Origin: Shinella yambaruensis
Lineage (GTDB): Bacteria > Pseudomonadota > Alphaproteobacteria > Rhizobiales > Rhizobiaceae
Length of the DNA stretch: 64,000 bases
Direction: 5' to 3'
Assembly: GCF_022899355.1 (NCBI RefSeq)
Contig: NZ_JALJCK010000011.1
Location: 124,001 to 188,000 of the forward strand
In this document: positions 15,872 through 24,666 of the stretch, in pieces
Numbering within the stretch: the stretch's first letter is position 1
Layout: each line of letters begins with the position of its first letter
Notes under the pieces: generated by a model
The model's database searches: none
What the model saw: only the letters and a program-made list of their open reading frames with translations
What the model was told of the DNA's origin: nothing
Position numbers and translations under genes: made by a program

Positions 15872-17770
15872 ATGCTGGATTTCCTGGAGCTTGAGGAAAC
15901 GGTCGGCCGGGCCTGGCACCGGCTCGTCGGCAATACCGGCACCTGGCCGCGCCATCCGGAGCATGCCGTGCGGCTGGAGGATGTCCGGCCGGTGCTCGCC
16001 GTCTGCTTCCGCGGCTTCGGCGGCGAGGGCGCGGTGCAGATCGCGCCCGCCCGCGGGCGCACCTCGGCGCATCGCCTCCGGCTGCGCCAGCGCATGGGGC
16101 TCGGCGAGGAGAAGCTGGTGCAGCCCGGCCGTGACCATGCGACGCTGATGCTGCCCGCCGCGATCGACCTCTTCGCCGATCGCGGCCTCAACCGGGACCT
16201 TTATGTCTGGCTCGCGGCGACGATGGCGGTGATGCCGCTCGATCCGATTGTGGAGGGCGATCCGCTCCAGCGCGACCTTGCCATTCTCCAGCGGGCGGAG
16301 GCGACGGTAAAGGCGGTGCTTTCGGCCTTTCCGGGGCTTGCGCGGCGTTACCGGCGGCTTTCGGCCGCCACGCTTTCGGTGCGCCGCAGCCGGCCGCTTC
16401 CCTCCGTCGAGCGGCATGTGGAGAACCGCATCCTCAGCCTCCTGAGGAAGGGCGCCGGCCTTGCGGACGAGACGCTGCCGGTCATCTTCCCGCACCGGGC
16501 GCCGGCCGGCTATCTGCCGATGCTGCCGGTGCCGCTGTGGCCGGATGCGCTCCTGCGCGAGGAAGGCGAGGGGCGCGGCGAGGAGGACCAGCCGGCGGCG
16601 GGCGGCACGCCCGAGACCCCGGAGACCAGCCGCCATGTCGCGCTGCGCGAAAAGGCCGAGAACCGCAAGAACGAGCGCAGCCCCTTCATTCTCAACCGCT
16701 TCGAAAAGATCCTCGCCATGGCGGAGATGGTCAATGTCGACCGCCCCGGCGACGACAGCGACGACCACGATTCGAGCGCCGCCGACGAACTGGACGACAT
16801 GACGCTCGGCGAGCGCAAGGGCCGCCCGTCCGCCCGTTTCCATTTCGATCTCGACCTGCCGCCGGAGGCGCTCGACCGAACGCGGCTGACCGGCGAGCAC
16901 ACCTATCCCGAATGGGATTTCCGCATCGGCACCTATCTGCCCGACCATTGCCGGGTGCTCGCCTCGCCGGCGCCGGACATGGCCGCCGTGCCCGAGGCCG
17001 ATGCCGACACGAAGAGCCTGATCCGCCGCGTGCGCCGGCAGTTCGAAGTGCTGCGGCCGCGCCATGAAATGCTGCGCGCGCAGCTCGACGGGGCGGAGCT
17101 GGACCTCGATGCCGTGGTGCGCGCCCGCAGCGACCTTGCCGCCGGCGGGCAGGGCAGCGACCGTATCCACCTGATGAGCCGGCCGCAGGCGCACGACCTT
17201 GCCGTCACCATTCTGGTCGACGTCTCGCTTTCGACGGACGCCTGGTTCGACAACCGCCGGGTGCTCGATGTGGAGAAGGAGGCGCTGCTGGTGCTGGCGC
17301 ATGGACTTGCGGCCTGCGGCGACAGCCACTCGATCCTCACCTTCACCTCGCGGCGGCGCTCCTGGGTGCGGGTCGAGACGGTGAAGGATTTCGGCGAGAC
17401 GATGAACCATGCCGTGGAAGCGCGTATCGCGGCGCTGAAGCCGGGTTTCTACACCCGCATCGGCCCGGCGATCCGCCATGCGGCGGCAAGGCTGCGCGAG
17501 CAGCCGAACCGGCGAAAGCTCCTCCTGCTGCTCACCGACGGCAAGCCGAACGACGTCGACCACTATGAGGGCCGCTTCGCTCTGGAGGACAGCCGCCGGG
17601 CGGTGAACGAGGCGCGGCGCACCGGCGTCAGCGTGTTCGGGGTGACGGTCGACCGGGAGGCGCAGGCCTATGTGCCGGCCATCTTCGGCCGCAACGGCTA
17701 TGCCATCGTCAGCAATATCGCTCGGCTGCCTGCGGCGCTGCCGGCGATCTATCGCGGTCTTGTCGGATAG
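15872..17770 (+). CDS. norD: NorD, VWA-domain activation protein of NO reductase
   Basis: Protein of 632 residues, normal for NorD, with a C-terminal von Willebrand A domain starting near residue 445. The MIDAS motif is DVSLS in TILVDVSLSTDAWF, and LLLLTDGKPNDVDHYEG follows. It partners NorQ in maturing NO reductase. The acidic linker near residues 290-310 (DDSDDHDSSAADELDD) is typical. It is last in the nor operon and closed by a strong terminator. Confidence 0.95.
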   Translation: MLDFLELEETVGRAWHRLVGNTGTWPRHPEHAVRLEDVRPVLAVCFRGFGGEGAVQIAPARGRTSAHRLRLRQRMGLGEEKLVQPGRDHATLMLPAAIDLFADRGLNRDLYVWLAATMAVMPLDPIVEGDPLQRDLAILQRAEATVKAVLSAFPGLARRYRRLSAATLSVRRSRPLPSVERHVENRILSLLRKGAGLADETLPVIFPHRAPAGYLPMLPVPLWPDALLREEGEGRGEEDQPAAGGTPETPETSRHVALREKAENRKNERSPFILNRFEKILAMAEMVNVDRPGDDSDDHDSSAADELDDMTLGERKGRPSARFHFDLDLPPEALDRTRLTGEHTYPEWDFRIGTYLPDHCRVLASPAPDMAAVPEADADTKSLIRRVRRQFEVLRPRHEMLRAQLDGAELDLDAVVRARSDLAAGGQGSDRIHLMSRPQAHDLAVTILVDVSLSTDAWFDNRRVLDVEKEALLVLAHGLAACGDSHSILTFTSRRRSWVRVETVKDFGETMNHAVEARIAALKPGFYTRIGPAIRHAAARLREQPNRRKLLLLLTDGKPNDVDHYEGRFALEDSRRAVNEARRTGVSVFGVTVDREAQAYVPAIFGRNGYAIVSNIARLPAALPAIYRGLVG

Positions 17771-17791
17771 AGGCGCAAGATCTGCGAGGAA

Positions 17792-17827
17792 GGGCCCGGC
17801 ATGCCGCACCATGCCGGGCCCTTTTTT
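17792..17827. terminator. Bidirectional terminator between norD and hemN
   Basis: A perfect 12-bp stem, GGGCCCGGCATG with CATGCCGGGCCC around CCGCAC, is followed by TTTTTT. It ends norD on the plus strand and can also serve hemN on the minus strand. Confidence 0.93.
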
Positions 17828-17837
17828 CGTTTGGGTT

Positions 17838-19190
17838 TCAGGCCGCCTTGCTGTGCGTGCGGGCCGACTGGTCGATATAGGCGTCGAAGGCGGCGGCGAC
17901 CGCGCGGATGATGAAGCGGTGGTCCTGCCGCACCGTGACGGTGCCGCCGCGAATGTCGATCGCGCCATCCTCCGCAAGCGCCGCCAGCTTGGCATTGCCG
18001 TTAAGAAGCGGGGCCGCATCGAAGCCGTGCCGCGCGGCGATGCTCGTCACGTCGACGCGGAAATCGCACATCAGGCGCTCGATGATCTCGGCGCGCAACC
18101 GGTCCTCCGCCGTGAGCCGGTAGCCCTTGGCGGTGGCGAGGCGGCCGGAGGCGATGCGCTGGGCATAGAGGCCGGGCGGCACCTCGTTCTGCACGTAGCC
18201 TTCCGCCGTGCGGCCGATCGACGAGGCGCCGAAGCCGATCAGCGTGGTGCAGGCATCCGTCGTATAGCCCTGGAAATTGCGGCGCAGCCGGCCCTGCCGG
18301 GCGGCAACGGCGAGGTCGTCTTCCGGCAGGGCATAATGGTCGAGGCCGATGCGCACATAACCGGCGGCGGCAAGCGTTGCGGCGATCGCCTCGGCCTGTG
18401 CGCTGCGTCGGGCCGCGTCGGGCAGCGCCCGCTCGTCGATCAGCCGCTGGTGCTTCTTGAAGGAGGGGATGTGGGCATAGCCGAAGACGGCGAAACGCTC
18501 CGGCCGCATGCGGATCGCCGCCTGCGCGGTCGCGATGCAGGAAGCGACCGTCTGGTGCGGCAGGCCGTAGATGAGGTCGAAATTGATGCCGCTGATCCCG
18601 GCCTTGCGCAGCCCGGCGGCGGCCTCGGCCGTCTGCGCCTCGCTCTGGATGCGGTTGATCGCCTTCTGCACGACGGGATCGAAGCTCTGCACGCCGAGGC
18701 TCGCACGGGTGACGCCCGCTGCGCCGAGCGCGACCGCCATCTCGGCGGAGAGGGTGCGCGGGTCGATCTCGACGGCGATCTCCGCGCCGCCGGCAAAGGC
18801 GAAGCGGGCGCGCAGGAGGCCGATCAGGTCGCGGAACTCTTCCGGCTGCATGATGGTGGGCGTGCCGCCGCCGAAATGCACATGGCGGATGGTCGGCCGG
18901 CCGCTGATCGTCCCGGAGACGAGGTCGATCTCTTTTCGAAGCATGTCGATATAGTCGAGGATCGGCTCGTCGCGCTGGGTGATTGTCGTGTGGCAGCCGC
19001 AGTACCAGCACATGGAGCGGCAGAAGGGAATGTGCAGGTAGAGCGAGGCATCGGTGCCGGGCCTGATAGCGGCAAGCCAGTCGCCATAGGTGCCGGTGCC
19101 GACGGTCGGCGAAAAGCCCGGCGCCGTCGGATAGCTCGTATAGCGCGGCAGCCGTGCCTCGCCGTATTTTTCGATCAGGGCCTGTTGCAT
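17838..19190 (-). CDS. hemN: Oxygen-independent coproporphyrinogen III dehydrogenase
   Basis: Radical-SAM enzyme of 450 residues that converts coproporphyrinogen III to protoporphyrinogen IX without O2, so heme can be made during denitrification. The cluster motif is C57-x3-C61-x2-C64-x-C66 in PFCRSMCWYCGCH, the true HemN pattern. VHFGGGTPTIM and GLPHQTV are further family motifs. The ATG at 19190 gives MQQALIEKYGEARLPRYTSY; 34 upstream frame codons are not conserved. An FNR-type box and CTAG element lie upstream in the right geometry. Confidence 0.96.
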   Translation of the reverse strand: MQQALIEKYGEARLPRYTSYPTAPGFSPTVGTGTYGDWLAAIRPGTDASLYLHIPFCRSMCWYCGCHTTITQRDEPILDYIDMLRKEIDLVSGTISGRPTIRHVHFGGGTPTIMQPEEFRDLIGLLRARFAFAGGAEIAVEIDPRTLSAEMAVALGAAGVTRASLGVQSFDPVVQKAINRIQSEAQTAEAAAGLRKAGISGINFDLIYGLPHQTVASCIATAQAAIRMRPERFAVFGYAHIPSFKKHQRLIDERALPDAARRSAQAEAIAATLAAAGYVRIGLDHYALPEDDLAVAARQGRLRRNFQGYTTDACTTLIGFGASSIGRTAEGYVQNEVPPGLYAQRIASGRLATAKGYRLTAEDRLRAEIIERLMCDFRVDVTSIAARHGFDAAPLLNGNAKLAALAEDGAIDIRGGTVTVRQDHRFIIRAVAAAFDAYIDQSARTHSKAA

Positions 19191-19228
19191 GGCGCATTCC
19201 TTTGTCCAAGTGGATGAATGGGAGGAGC

Positions 19229-19267
19229 CTAGGGGCCGGGCCGGAGTGCTTCTTTGCGAAAAGCCAA
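19229..19267 (-). promoter_or_regulatory. FNR/NnrR-type box and -10 element for hemN
   Basis: The box at 19254-19267 reads TTGCGAAAAGCCAA on the plus strand, fitting TTG-N8-CAA. CTAG at 19229-19232 is centred 30 bp away in the hemN direction. Predicted start is near 19219, 29 bases before the hemN ATG. Confidence 0.72.
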
Positions 19268-19303
19268 GCAGTGGGACGTCGCGGCCGCGCATTTCCGGAA
19301 TTG

Positions 19304-19343
19304 TTTGCGCAACGTCAAAGTGGCGGGCAGGTCGCGGGGTTAG
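19304..19343 (+). promoter_or_regulatory. FNR/NnrR-type box and -10-like element for the DUF2249 group
   Basis: TTGCGCAACGTCAA (19305-19318) fits TTG-N8-CAA. TTAG at 19340-19343 is centred 30 bp downstream, a weaker version of the CTAG element in the sister promoters. It faces the gene at 19418. Confidence 0.55.
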
Positions 19344-19417
19344 CGTCGGCTGGTTCCGGTCGGTCGGGCCGTGCCTTCCGGAACGGGTTCGGAGCGGCTG
19401 GGACGGAACAGAAAACC

Positions 19418-19696
19418 ATGTCAGACGACCAGGCCAAGTCTTCCATCGATGTCCGCACCATTGCCCCGCGCGAGCGTCATCCGCGCATTTTCGGCATGCT
19501 CGGCGCGCTGCTTCCCGGTAAATCGATGCTGATCACCAGCGACCACGATCCGCGGCCATTGCACTACCAGCTCGAGACGAATTTCCCGGGCCAGTTCGGC
19601 TGGGACTATCTCGAACAGGGACCGGAGGTCTGGCGCGTCGAGATCGACCGGATCGAGGACCGCAGCTGCGATTGCTGCTGCGGCTCGGACCACTAG
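19418..19696 (+). CDS. DUF2249 protein with Cys-rich C-terminus
   Basis: Protein of 92 residues with a DUF2249 fold: DVRTIAPRERHPRIFGMLGA, then PLHYQLETNFPGQFGWDYLEQGP, then WRVEIDR. It ends in a cysteine cluster (SCDCCCGSDH) that could bind a metal. DUF2249 proteins are frequent in denitrification gene groups, but their biochemical role is not known to me. The ATG at 19418 is the first that gives conserved sequence. It is presumably co-transcribed with the next three genes (spacings of 33, 3 and 4 bases). Confidence 0.8.
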   Translation: MSDDQAKSSIDVRTIAPRERHPRIFGMLGALLPGKSMLITSDHDPRPLHYQLETNFPGQFGWDYLEQGPEVWRVEIDRIEDRSCDCCCGSDH

Positions 19697-19729
19697 GCGG
19701 CAGACGGCACACGGCGAAGGGGAAACCTT

Positions 19730-21082
19730 ATGCAGGGCGCGACGCTCTCCCGCTGGACCATGTCCTATTTCGCCCTGGCCTGTCTGATGCTCGTCGCAGG
19801 ACAGGGCCTGATGCTGGCGGGCTACGGCTATCCGGCCGTCGCCGTCAGCGCGCCGGAAACCCTGGTGCTCGTCCATATCCTTGCGATCGGCTGGCTGAGC
19901 CTCCTGATGGCGGGGGCGCTCCTGCAGTTCGTGCCGGTGCTGATCGCCCGTCCGTTGGTCGGCGGGCGGTTCGCGGCGCCTGCCTTGCTGCTCATCGTTG
20001 CCGGGCTCGGCGCGCTGGTCGGCGGCTTCGTGGCGCTGTCCGGCGCCATCGACCTGCCACTCGCGCTCCTGCCCCTCGGGGGCGGATTGCTGCTGGCCGG
20101 TTTCGTCCTCCTCGCCGCCGTCCTCGCCGCCACGCTTCTCGCGGCGCGGCCCCTTCCGCTACCGGCGCGCTTCGTCGCCGTCGGGCTGTCGGCGCTCGTC
20201 GGCGCGGCCCTTGTCGGTTTCGCTTTCACGCTTGCCCTTTCCGGCACCAGCGACAATCTGTTGCTTGTCCGGCTCGTCGCCGACGGCGTGGATTTGCATG
20301 CGGCGCTGGGCCTTGGCGGCTGGCTGAGCGTCACCGCGCTCGGTGTCAGTTACCGGCTGCTCGCCATGTTCCTGCTGGCGCCCGAGGCGGAGCGGCCGAC
20401 GAGCCGCATAGTCTGGTGGGCGGCGAGCCTTGCCATTGGTCTTGTCGCCGCTTGCATTCCGGTTGTCCTTCTCGCCGCCTCCGGTGTGACGGCGCTCTTT
20501 GCTGCGGCCTTCCTTCTGACGCTCGCCGCGGTGCTGCTCTATGGCGGCGACGTCGTGCATCTCTACCGCTCGCGCAAGCGCAAGCAGGCGGAGCTGAACA
20601 TCCGGGCGACGTTCGCTGCCTTTGGCGCACTTCTATTGTCCGTCGCCCTGCTCAATCTGCCTGGCGTCCGTGCGGGCGAGGGCCTTGCGGCGGTCGTCTA
20701 CCTTTTTGTCTTCGGCTGGCTGACGGGGCTGGGGCTTGCCCAGCTTTACAAGATCGTCGCCTTCCTGACATGGTTGGAGGCCTATGGGCCGGTGCTCGGC
20801 CGCGCGCCGGTGCCGCGCGTGCAAGATCTGGTCGATGAAGGACGCGGGCGTGTCCTGTTCTGGTTCTATTACGGCGCGGTGGCGGCGGCCACGCTCGCGC
20901 TTTTCGCGGAGGCTTCCGGCGTTTTTCGCGCGGCGGTCCTCGTGCAGCTGGCCGCGACGCTGGGGTTGATAGGAGAACTCATCCGCGCGCGCCGGCTTTG
21001 CATCGTGCCGAAAGCGCTGCGGGCGCCGGTCGGCATGGTGCGCCCCCATCTCTTCCTGCCTACATTTGTTTCAAGGAGATAA
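19730..21082 (+). CDS. Polytopic membrane protein of the denitrification cluster
   Basis: Protein of 450 residues with about twelve hydrophobic segments and a heme-copper-oxidase- or NnrS-like feel. Conserved-looking His residues sit within helices: LVLVHILAIGWLSLLMAGAL near residue 46 and VDLHAALGLGGWLSVTALG near residue 187. DUF2249 genes lie on both sides, which suggests a role in NO or nitrite metabolism or heme handling. I cannot assign a named function. The start follows GAAGGGGAAACCTT. Confidence 0.75.
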   Translation: MQGATLSRWTMSYFALACLMLVAGQGLMLAGYGYPAVAVSAPETLVLVHILAIGWLSLLMAGALLQFVPVLIARPLVGGRFAAPALLLIVAGLGALVGGFVALSGAIDLPLALLPLGGGLLLAGFVLLAAVLAATLLAARPLPLPARFVAVGLSALVGAALVGFAFTLALSGTSDNLLLVRLVADGVDLHAALGLGGWLSVTALGVSYRLLAMFLLAPEAERPTSRIVWWAASLAIGLVAACIPVVLLAASGVTALFAAAFLLTLAAVLLYGGDVVHLYRSRKRKQAELNIRATFAAFGALLLSVALLNLPGVRAGEGLAAVVYLFVFGWLTGLGLAQLYKIVAFLTWLEAYGPVLGRAPVPRVQDLVDEGRGRVLFWFYYGAVAAATLALFAEASGVFRAAVLVQLAATLGLIGELIRARRLCIVPKALRAPVGMVRPHLFLPTFVSRR

Positions 21083-21085
21083 CCG

Positions 21086-21619
21086 ATGTCCGACGCCTCA
21101 AACGCCATCGCCCCCAAGATTCTCGACGTGCGGCCGATCCTGGAAAGTGGCGGCGAGCCGTTCCAGGCGATCATGGAGGCGGTGCAGTCGCTCGGCCCCG
21201 GGCAGGGGCTCCGGCTCTTCGCCACCTTCCGACCCCAGCCGCTGTTCCGCGTCATGGCGAGTCGCGGCTTCGACCATGAGGCCCATGAGATCGAGGGCGG
21301 CGACTGGGAGGTCCTCTTCACGCCGCAGCAGGTGGTGGCACCCGTCGAAACCTCCGACAATGCGGATCGCCCTGAGACCTGGCCGGATCCCTCGCTTCAT
21401 CTCGATCTAAGCGACCTCGATCCGCCCGAGCCGATGGTCCGCATCCTTGCGGCGGCCGAGACGCTCGGGCCGGGCGAGGTCCTCTTCGCGGTTCTTTCCC
21501 GCGAGCCGCTGTTCCTGTTCCCCGAACTGACGAAGCGCGGCCACCAGTGGGCCGGCAATTTCGACGAGACGGGTTCGGCCTACCGCATCCTCGTGCGGAC
21601 CGGCCGGGCAAAGGCGTGA
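21086..21619 (+). CDS. Tandem DUF2249 protein
   Basis: Protein of 177 residues made of two DUF2249 repeats. Repeat 1 is KILDVRPIL to GGDWEVLFTP, with LGPGQGLRLFATFRPQPLFR. Repeat 2 is LDLSDLDPPEPMVRILAAAE to SAYRILVRTGR, with LGPGEVLFAVLSREPLFLFP. The two LGPG(Q/E) strand motifs make the duplication clear. It starts three bases after the membrane protein stop, with AAGGAG before the ATG, and sits just before the MIP18-like gene. Confidence 0.85.
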   Translation: MSDASNAIAPKILDVRPILESGGEPFQAIMEAVQSLGPGQGLRLFATFRPQPLFRVMASRGFDHEAHEIEGGDWEVLFTPQQVVAPVETSDNADRPETWPDPSLHLDLSDLDPPEPMVRILAAAETLGPGEVLFAVLSREPLFLFPELTKRGHQWAGNFDETGSAYRILVRTGRAKA

Positions 21620-21623
21620 TCCG

Positions 21624-21923
21624 ATGGACGAGGACGAGAAGGCTGCGCTGACCGAGGCCATCCGCAATGCCCTGCGCATGATCATCGACCCGGAGATCGG
21701 CCGCAACATCGTCGATCTCGGCCTGATCTACGAGATCGCGGTGGAGGAGGGCGGCATCGCGCGCATCGCCATGACGACGACGACGCGGGGCTGCCCGGCG
21801 AGCGACTACCTCAAGGATGCCGTGAGCAACTGCGTCTGGTATGTGCCGGGCGTCGAATATGCCGAGGTGCGGCTGACCTACGAGCCGCCCTGGACGCCGG
21901 AGATGATGGCGGTGGAAGGCTAG
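21624..21923 (+). CDS. MIP18/DUF59-family metal-sulfur cluster assembly factor
   Basis: Protein of 99 residues with the DUF59 core: IIDPEIGRNIVDLGLIYEI, then RIAMTTTTRGCPASDYLKDA. The RGCPASDY loop carries the conserved Cys used by Fe-S carrier proteins of this family (PaaD, SufT, MIP18). It is last in the DUF2249 group. Delivery or repair of Fe-S centres exposed to NO is a reasonable inference, not shown by the sequence. Confidence 0.87.
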   Translation: MDEDEKAALTEAIRNALRMIIDPEIGRNIVDLGLIYEIAVEEGGIARIAMTTTTRGCPASDYLKDAVSNCVWYVPGVEYAEVRLTYEPPWTPEMMAVEG

Positions 21924-21928
21924 GCAGA

Positions 21929-21958
21929 AAACGGCCCGGAACTGCTTCCGGGCCGTTT
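21929..21958. terminator. Bidirectional terminator between the DUF59 gene and nnrS
   Basis: A perfect 13-bp inverted repeat, AAACGGCCCGGAA and TTCCGGGCCGTTT around CTGC, lies between two converging genes. The A- and T-rich ends give U-tracts in both directions. Confidence 0.92.
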
Positions 21959-21963
21959 CGCGT

Positions 21964-23178
21964 TCAGAGCGGTGCGCGGTGCTTGCGCGCGAGGATCGGC
22001 GCATATTCCAGGCAGAAGAGCCCAAAGGCCGCGATCCAGAGAAGCCCGGAAGCGGCGTAGACGAGGTGGCTCGCCTCGGGAAAGACCTCGCCGAGCGGGC
22101 GGATGAGCGCGCAGAGGATCAGTGCGCCATAGGCGGTGACGGTGAGGCGCGAGGCCTGCAATGGGCGGCCGGTATGGCCGAGGCTCGCCCGTGTCATGAC
22201 GGCCAGCATCATGCAGGCGATGGCGCCGACCGAGAGAAGATGCAGCACGGAGCGCTCCTCCAGAAAACCGAGCGCGCTGAGGGCGATGGACGCGAGGCCG
22301 AGCGGCACGAAGGCATAGGCGACGTGGAGGACGACGAGCAGCTTTTCCGGCCGCGTCGTCCAGCCACGCCAGCGGTGGAGGCGGATGCAGTGCAGGAGGG
22401 CGGCGGCCAGGCCGAGGCCGGCGGTGCCGGGGTGCTCGGGCGCGAGCGTCCAGGCGGTGAGCGCGCCGACGCCGGCAAGGATGGCGACCATGTCGAAGCG
22501 GTTGTAGGGCACGGGAAAATCCGTGCGGCCGGACTTGTTGAGCCAGTTGCGGGTGAAGCTCGGCAGGATGCGGCCGCCGACGATCATCACCAGCACGACA
22601 TAGGCGGCGACGGCAAGGCGGATCGCCATGTGGTCGTGCTCGCCGCCGATGGCCGCCACATGGAAGATGCTGTTGGCGACCGACAAGGCGAGGAGGCCGC
22701 CGAGTACCTTCAGGTCCTTCCACTTGCGCCCCGCCACGACCTCGCGCGTGCAGATGGCAAGCAGCGCCGGCAGGAAGAGCCCGTCGATGACGGCCGCCGC
22801 GGTCACGCCGATCGTGTCTGGCACGAGCAGTGCGATACGTCCGGCGCACCAGAGTGCAAACAGCGCGAAGAGCGGCCAGCCGGAGACGGGCAGGCGCCCG
22901 GTCCAGTTCGGCACCGCCGTCAGCAGGAAACCGGCGAGCACGGCGGAGGCGAAGCCGAACAGCATCTCATGGGCGTGCCAGTTGGGCGCGCCGTAATCGC
23001 CCCCAAGCTCGATATGCCCGGTGATCGCTGCGATCCACAATGTCATGGCGGCGACCGCCCACAGGCCGGCGCCGAGGAAGAACGGCCGGAAGCCATAGGA
23101 AAACAACACCGGGCCGGTGCGGGAAAGGCCGCGGGGAACGGCGCGGCTGATGCGCGTTGCGGGTTGGCTTGCGCTCAT
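21964..23178 (-). CDS. nnrS: NnrS family heme-copper membrane protein
   Basis: Polytopic protein of 404 residues with about twelve helices. NnrS is a heme- and copper-containing membrane protein linked to NO stress relief in denitrifiers. Family motifs are [15 protein letters not shown] near residue 27, [20 protein letters not shown] near residue 66, NIxH-type [14 protein letters not shown], and [17 protein letters not shown]. It lies divergent to nirK. The box at 23237-23250 with CTAG at 23212-23215 faces this gene. Confidence 0.95.
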   Translation of the reverse strand: MSASQPATRISRAVPRGLSRTGPVLFSYGFRPFFLGAGLWAVAAMTLWIAAITGHIELGGDYGAPNWHAHEMLFGFASAVLAGFLLTAVPNWTGRLPVSGWPLFALFALWCAGRIALLVPDTIGVTAAAVIDGLFLPALLAICTREVVAGRKWKDLKVLGGLLALSVANSIFHVAAIGGEHDHMAIRLAVAAYVVLVMIVGGRILPSFTRNWLNKSGRTDFPVPYNRFDMVAILAGVGALTAWTLAPEHPGTAGLGLAAALLHCIRLHRWRGWTTRPEKLLVVLHVAYAFVPLGLASIALSALGFLEERSVLHLLSVGAIACMMLAVMTRASLGHTGRPLQASRLTVTAYGALILCALIRPLGEVFPEASHLVYAASGLLWIAAFGLFCLEYAPILARKHRAPL

Positions 23179-23211
23179 TTGGATCTGCTCCTTCGCATTT
23201 GTCAGCTCTTT

Positions 23212-23250
23212 CTAGGGCACCCGCGGGGCTCTTTCTTTGCGAGATGGCAA
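23212..23250 (-). promoter_or_regulatory. FNR/NnrR-type box and -10 element for nnrS
   Basis: The box is TTGCGAGATGGCAA (23237-23250, plus-strand reading) within TCTTTGCGAGATGGCAAAGA. CTAG at 23212-23215 is centred 30 bp away on the nnrS side and reads CTAGAA on the minus strand. Predicted start is near 23202. Confidence 0.8.
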
Positions 23251-23298
23251 AGAGCAAATCAGCATCTGCCAAAATGCCGCAGCGGCCGGAAAGACCTG

Positions 23299-23340
23299 TT
23301 TGTCCCATCACAAAGAGGCCGGCGCGAATGCTCCTAGAAC
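23299..23340 (+). promoter_or_regulatory. FNR/NnrR-type box and -10 element for nirK
   Basis: TTGTCCCATCACAA (23300-23313) fits TTG-N8-CAA, although its inner half-sites are less symmetric. CTAGAACAG starts at 23334, its CTAG centred 29 bp from the box. The same nine bases and the same spacing occur before norC. Predicted start is near 23348, 43 bases before nirK. Confidence 0.75.
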
Positions 23341-23390
23341 AGAGAGGACCGGGCGATACACCGCTCCGTCCTTTCAAAAGGAGAGAAACA

Positions 23391-24533
23391 ATGACCGAGC
23401 AGTTTCAGATGACACGCCGCACAATCCTGGGCGGAGCCGCCTTTGCCGGCGTCCTGACGCCGATCATTGCGGCGTCGATGGCGCGAGCGGAAGGCGGCGC
23501 CATCGAGACAAATGCAGTCGCAACGGCGGCCGACATCGCCAAGCTGGAACGCGTGAAGGTCGAGCTGGTCAAGCCGCCCTTCGTTCACGCCCACACCCAG
23601 AAGGCCGAAGGCGGACCGAAAGTCTACGAATTCACCATGACGATCGAGGAAAAGAAGATGATCCTCGACGACAAGGGCACCGAGGTCCATGCGATGACCT
23701 TCGACGGCTCGGTTCCGGGGCCCCTGATGGTCGTGCACCAGAACGACTATGTCGAGCTGACGCTGATCAACCCCGACACCAACGAATTGCAGCACAATAT
23801 CGACTTCCACTCGGCAACGGGTGCGCTCGGCGGCGGCGCGCTGACCGTGGTCAATCCCGGTGAACGCACGGTGCTGCGCTTCAAGGCCACCAAGGCCGGC
23901 GTCTTCGTCTACCACTGCGCACCTCCCGGAATGGTGCCCTGGCACGTCACCTCGGGCATGAACGGCGCCATCATGGTGCTGCCGCGCGAGGGCCTGACGG
24001 ACGGGCACGGCAAGGAGCTGACCTATGACCGGGTCTACTATGTCGGCGAGCAGGACTTTTACGTGCCGCGCGACGCCGAAGGGAACTACAAGAAGTATGA
24101 GAGCGTCGGCGAATCGTATGCCGATACGCTCGAAGTCATGCGCACGCTGACCCCGAGCCACATCGTCTTCAACGGCGCCGTCGGGGCGCTGACCGGCGAC
24201 AATGCCCTGCAGGCCAAGGTGGGCGAGAAAGTGCTGATCGTGCACTCGCAGGCCAACCGCGATACCAGGCCGCACCTGATCGGCGGGCATGGCGATTATG
24301 TCTGGGCGACCGGCAAGTTCCGCAACGTGCCGGACGTCGACCAGGAGACCTGGTTCATCCCGGGCGGCACGGCGGGCGCTGCCTTCTACACCTTCGAGCA
24401 GCCCGGCATCTACGCCTATGTCAACCACAACCTGATCGAGGCCTTCGAACTGGGCGCCGCCGCGCACTTCACGGTCACCGGCGAGTGGAACGACGACCTG
24501 ATGACCTCGGTCACGCCGCCGAGCGGTGCCTGA
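23391..24533 (+). CDS. nirK: Copper-containing nitrite reductase
   Basis: Periplasmic trimeric enzyme reducing nitrite to NO, 380 residues. A Tat-type signal ([15 protein letters not shown]) leads to cleavage near ARA-EGG, residue 34. Type-1 copper ligands are H135, C176, H185 and M190; type-2 ligands H140 and H175 plus a later His; D138 is the catalytic Asp. The block [16 protein letters not shown] carries four of these. The ATG follows AAAAGGAGAGAAACA. nirV is downstream after two hairpins; expression is probably from the box at 23300-23313. Confidence 0.98.
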   Translation: MTEQFQMTRRTILGGAAFAGVLTPIIAASMARAEGGAIETNAVATAADIAKLERVKVELVKPPFVHAHTQKAEGGPKVYEFTMTIEEKKMILDDKGTEVHAMTFDGSVPGPLMVVHQNDYVELTLINPDTNELQHNIDFHSATGALGGGALTVVNPGERTVLRFKATKAGVFVYHCAPPGMVPWHVTSGMNGAIMVLPREGLTDGHGKELTYDRVYYVGEQDFYVPRDAEGNYKKYESVGESYADTLEVMRTLTPSHIVFNGAVGALTGDNALQAKVGEKVLIVHSQANRDTRPHLIGGHGDYVWATGKFRNVPDVDQETWFIPGGTAGAAFYTFEQPGIYAYVNHNLIEAFELGAAAHFTVTGEWNDDLMTSVTPPSGA

Positions 24534-24547
24534 CACCCTGTGCTGCC

Positions 24548-24601
24548 GGCATGCCCGTTCGTGAGGGCGGGCGTGCCAATGCGGGCCGCCGCCGGCGGCC
24601 C
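24548..24601 (+). other. Tandem hairpins between nirK and nirV
   Basis: Stem 1 is GGCATGCCCG with CGGGCGTGCC (24548-24557 and 24568-24577). Stem 2 is GGGCCGCC with GGCGGCCC (24583-24590 and 24594-24601, loop GCC). No U-run follows. They probably protect the 3' end of abundant nirK mRNA and set a lower nirV level. Confidence 0.6.
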
Positions 24602-24666
24602 GGTCCGAAAGCGGCGCCCGTCCCGGACGCCGAACGATCGTCCGGGCGATGCGCAAGGAGGCCGTC

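Noticed and set aside
14858-18019. Open minus-strand frame of 1,053 codons antisense to norQ-norD
   Set aside because: Low-complexity Arg/Ala/His-rich translation, a by-product of GC-biased third positions opposite well-supported genes.
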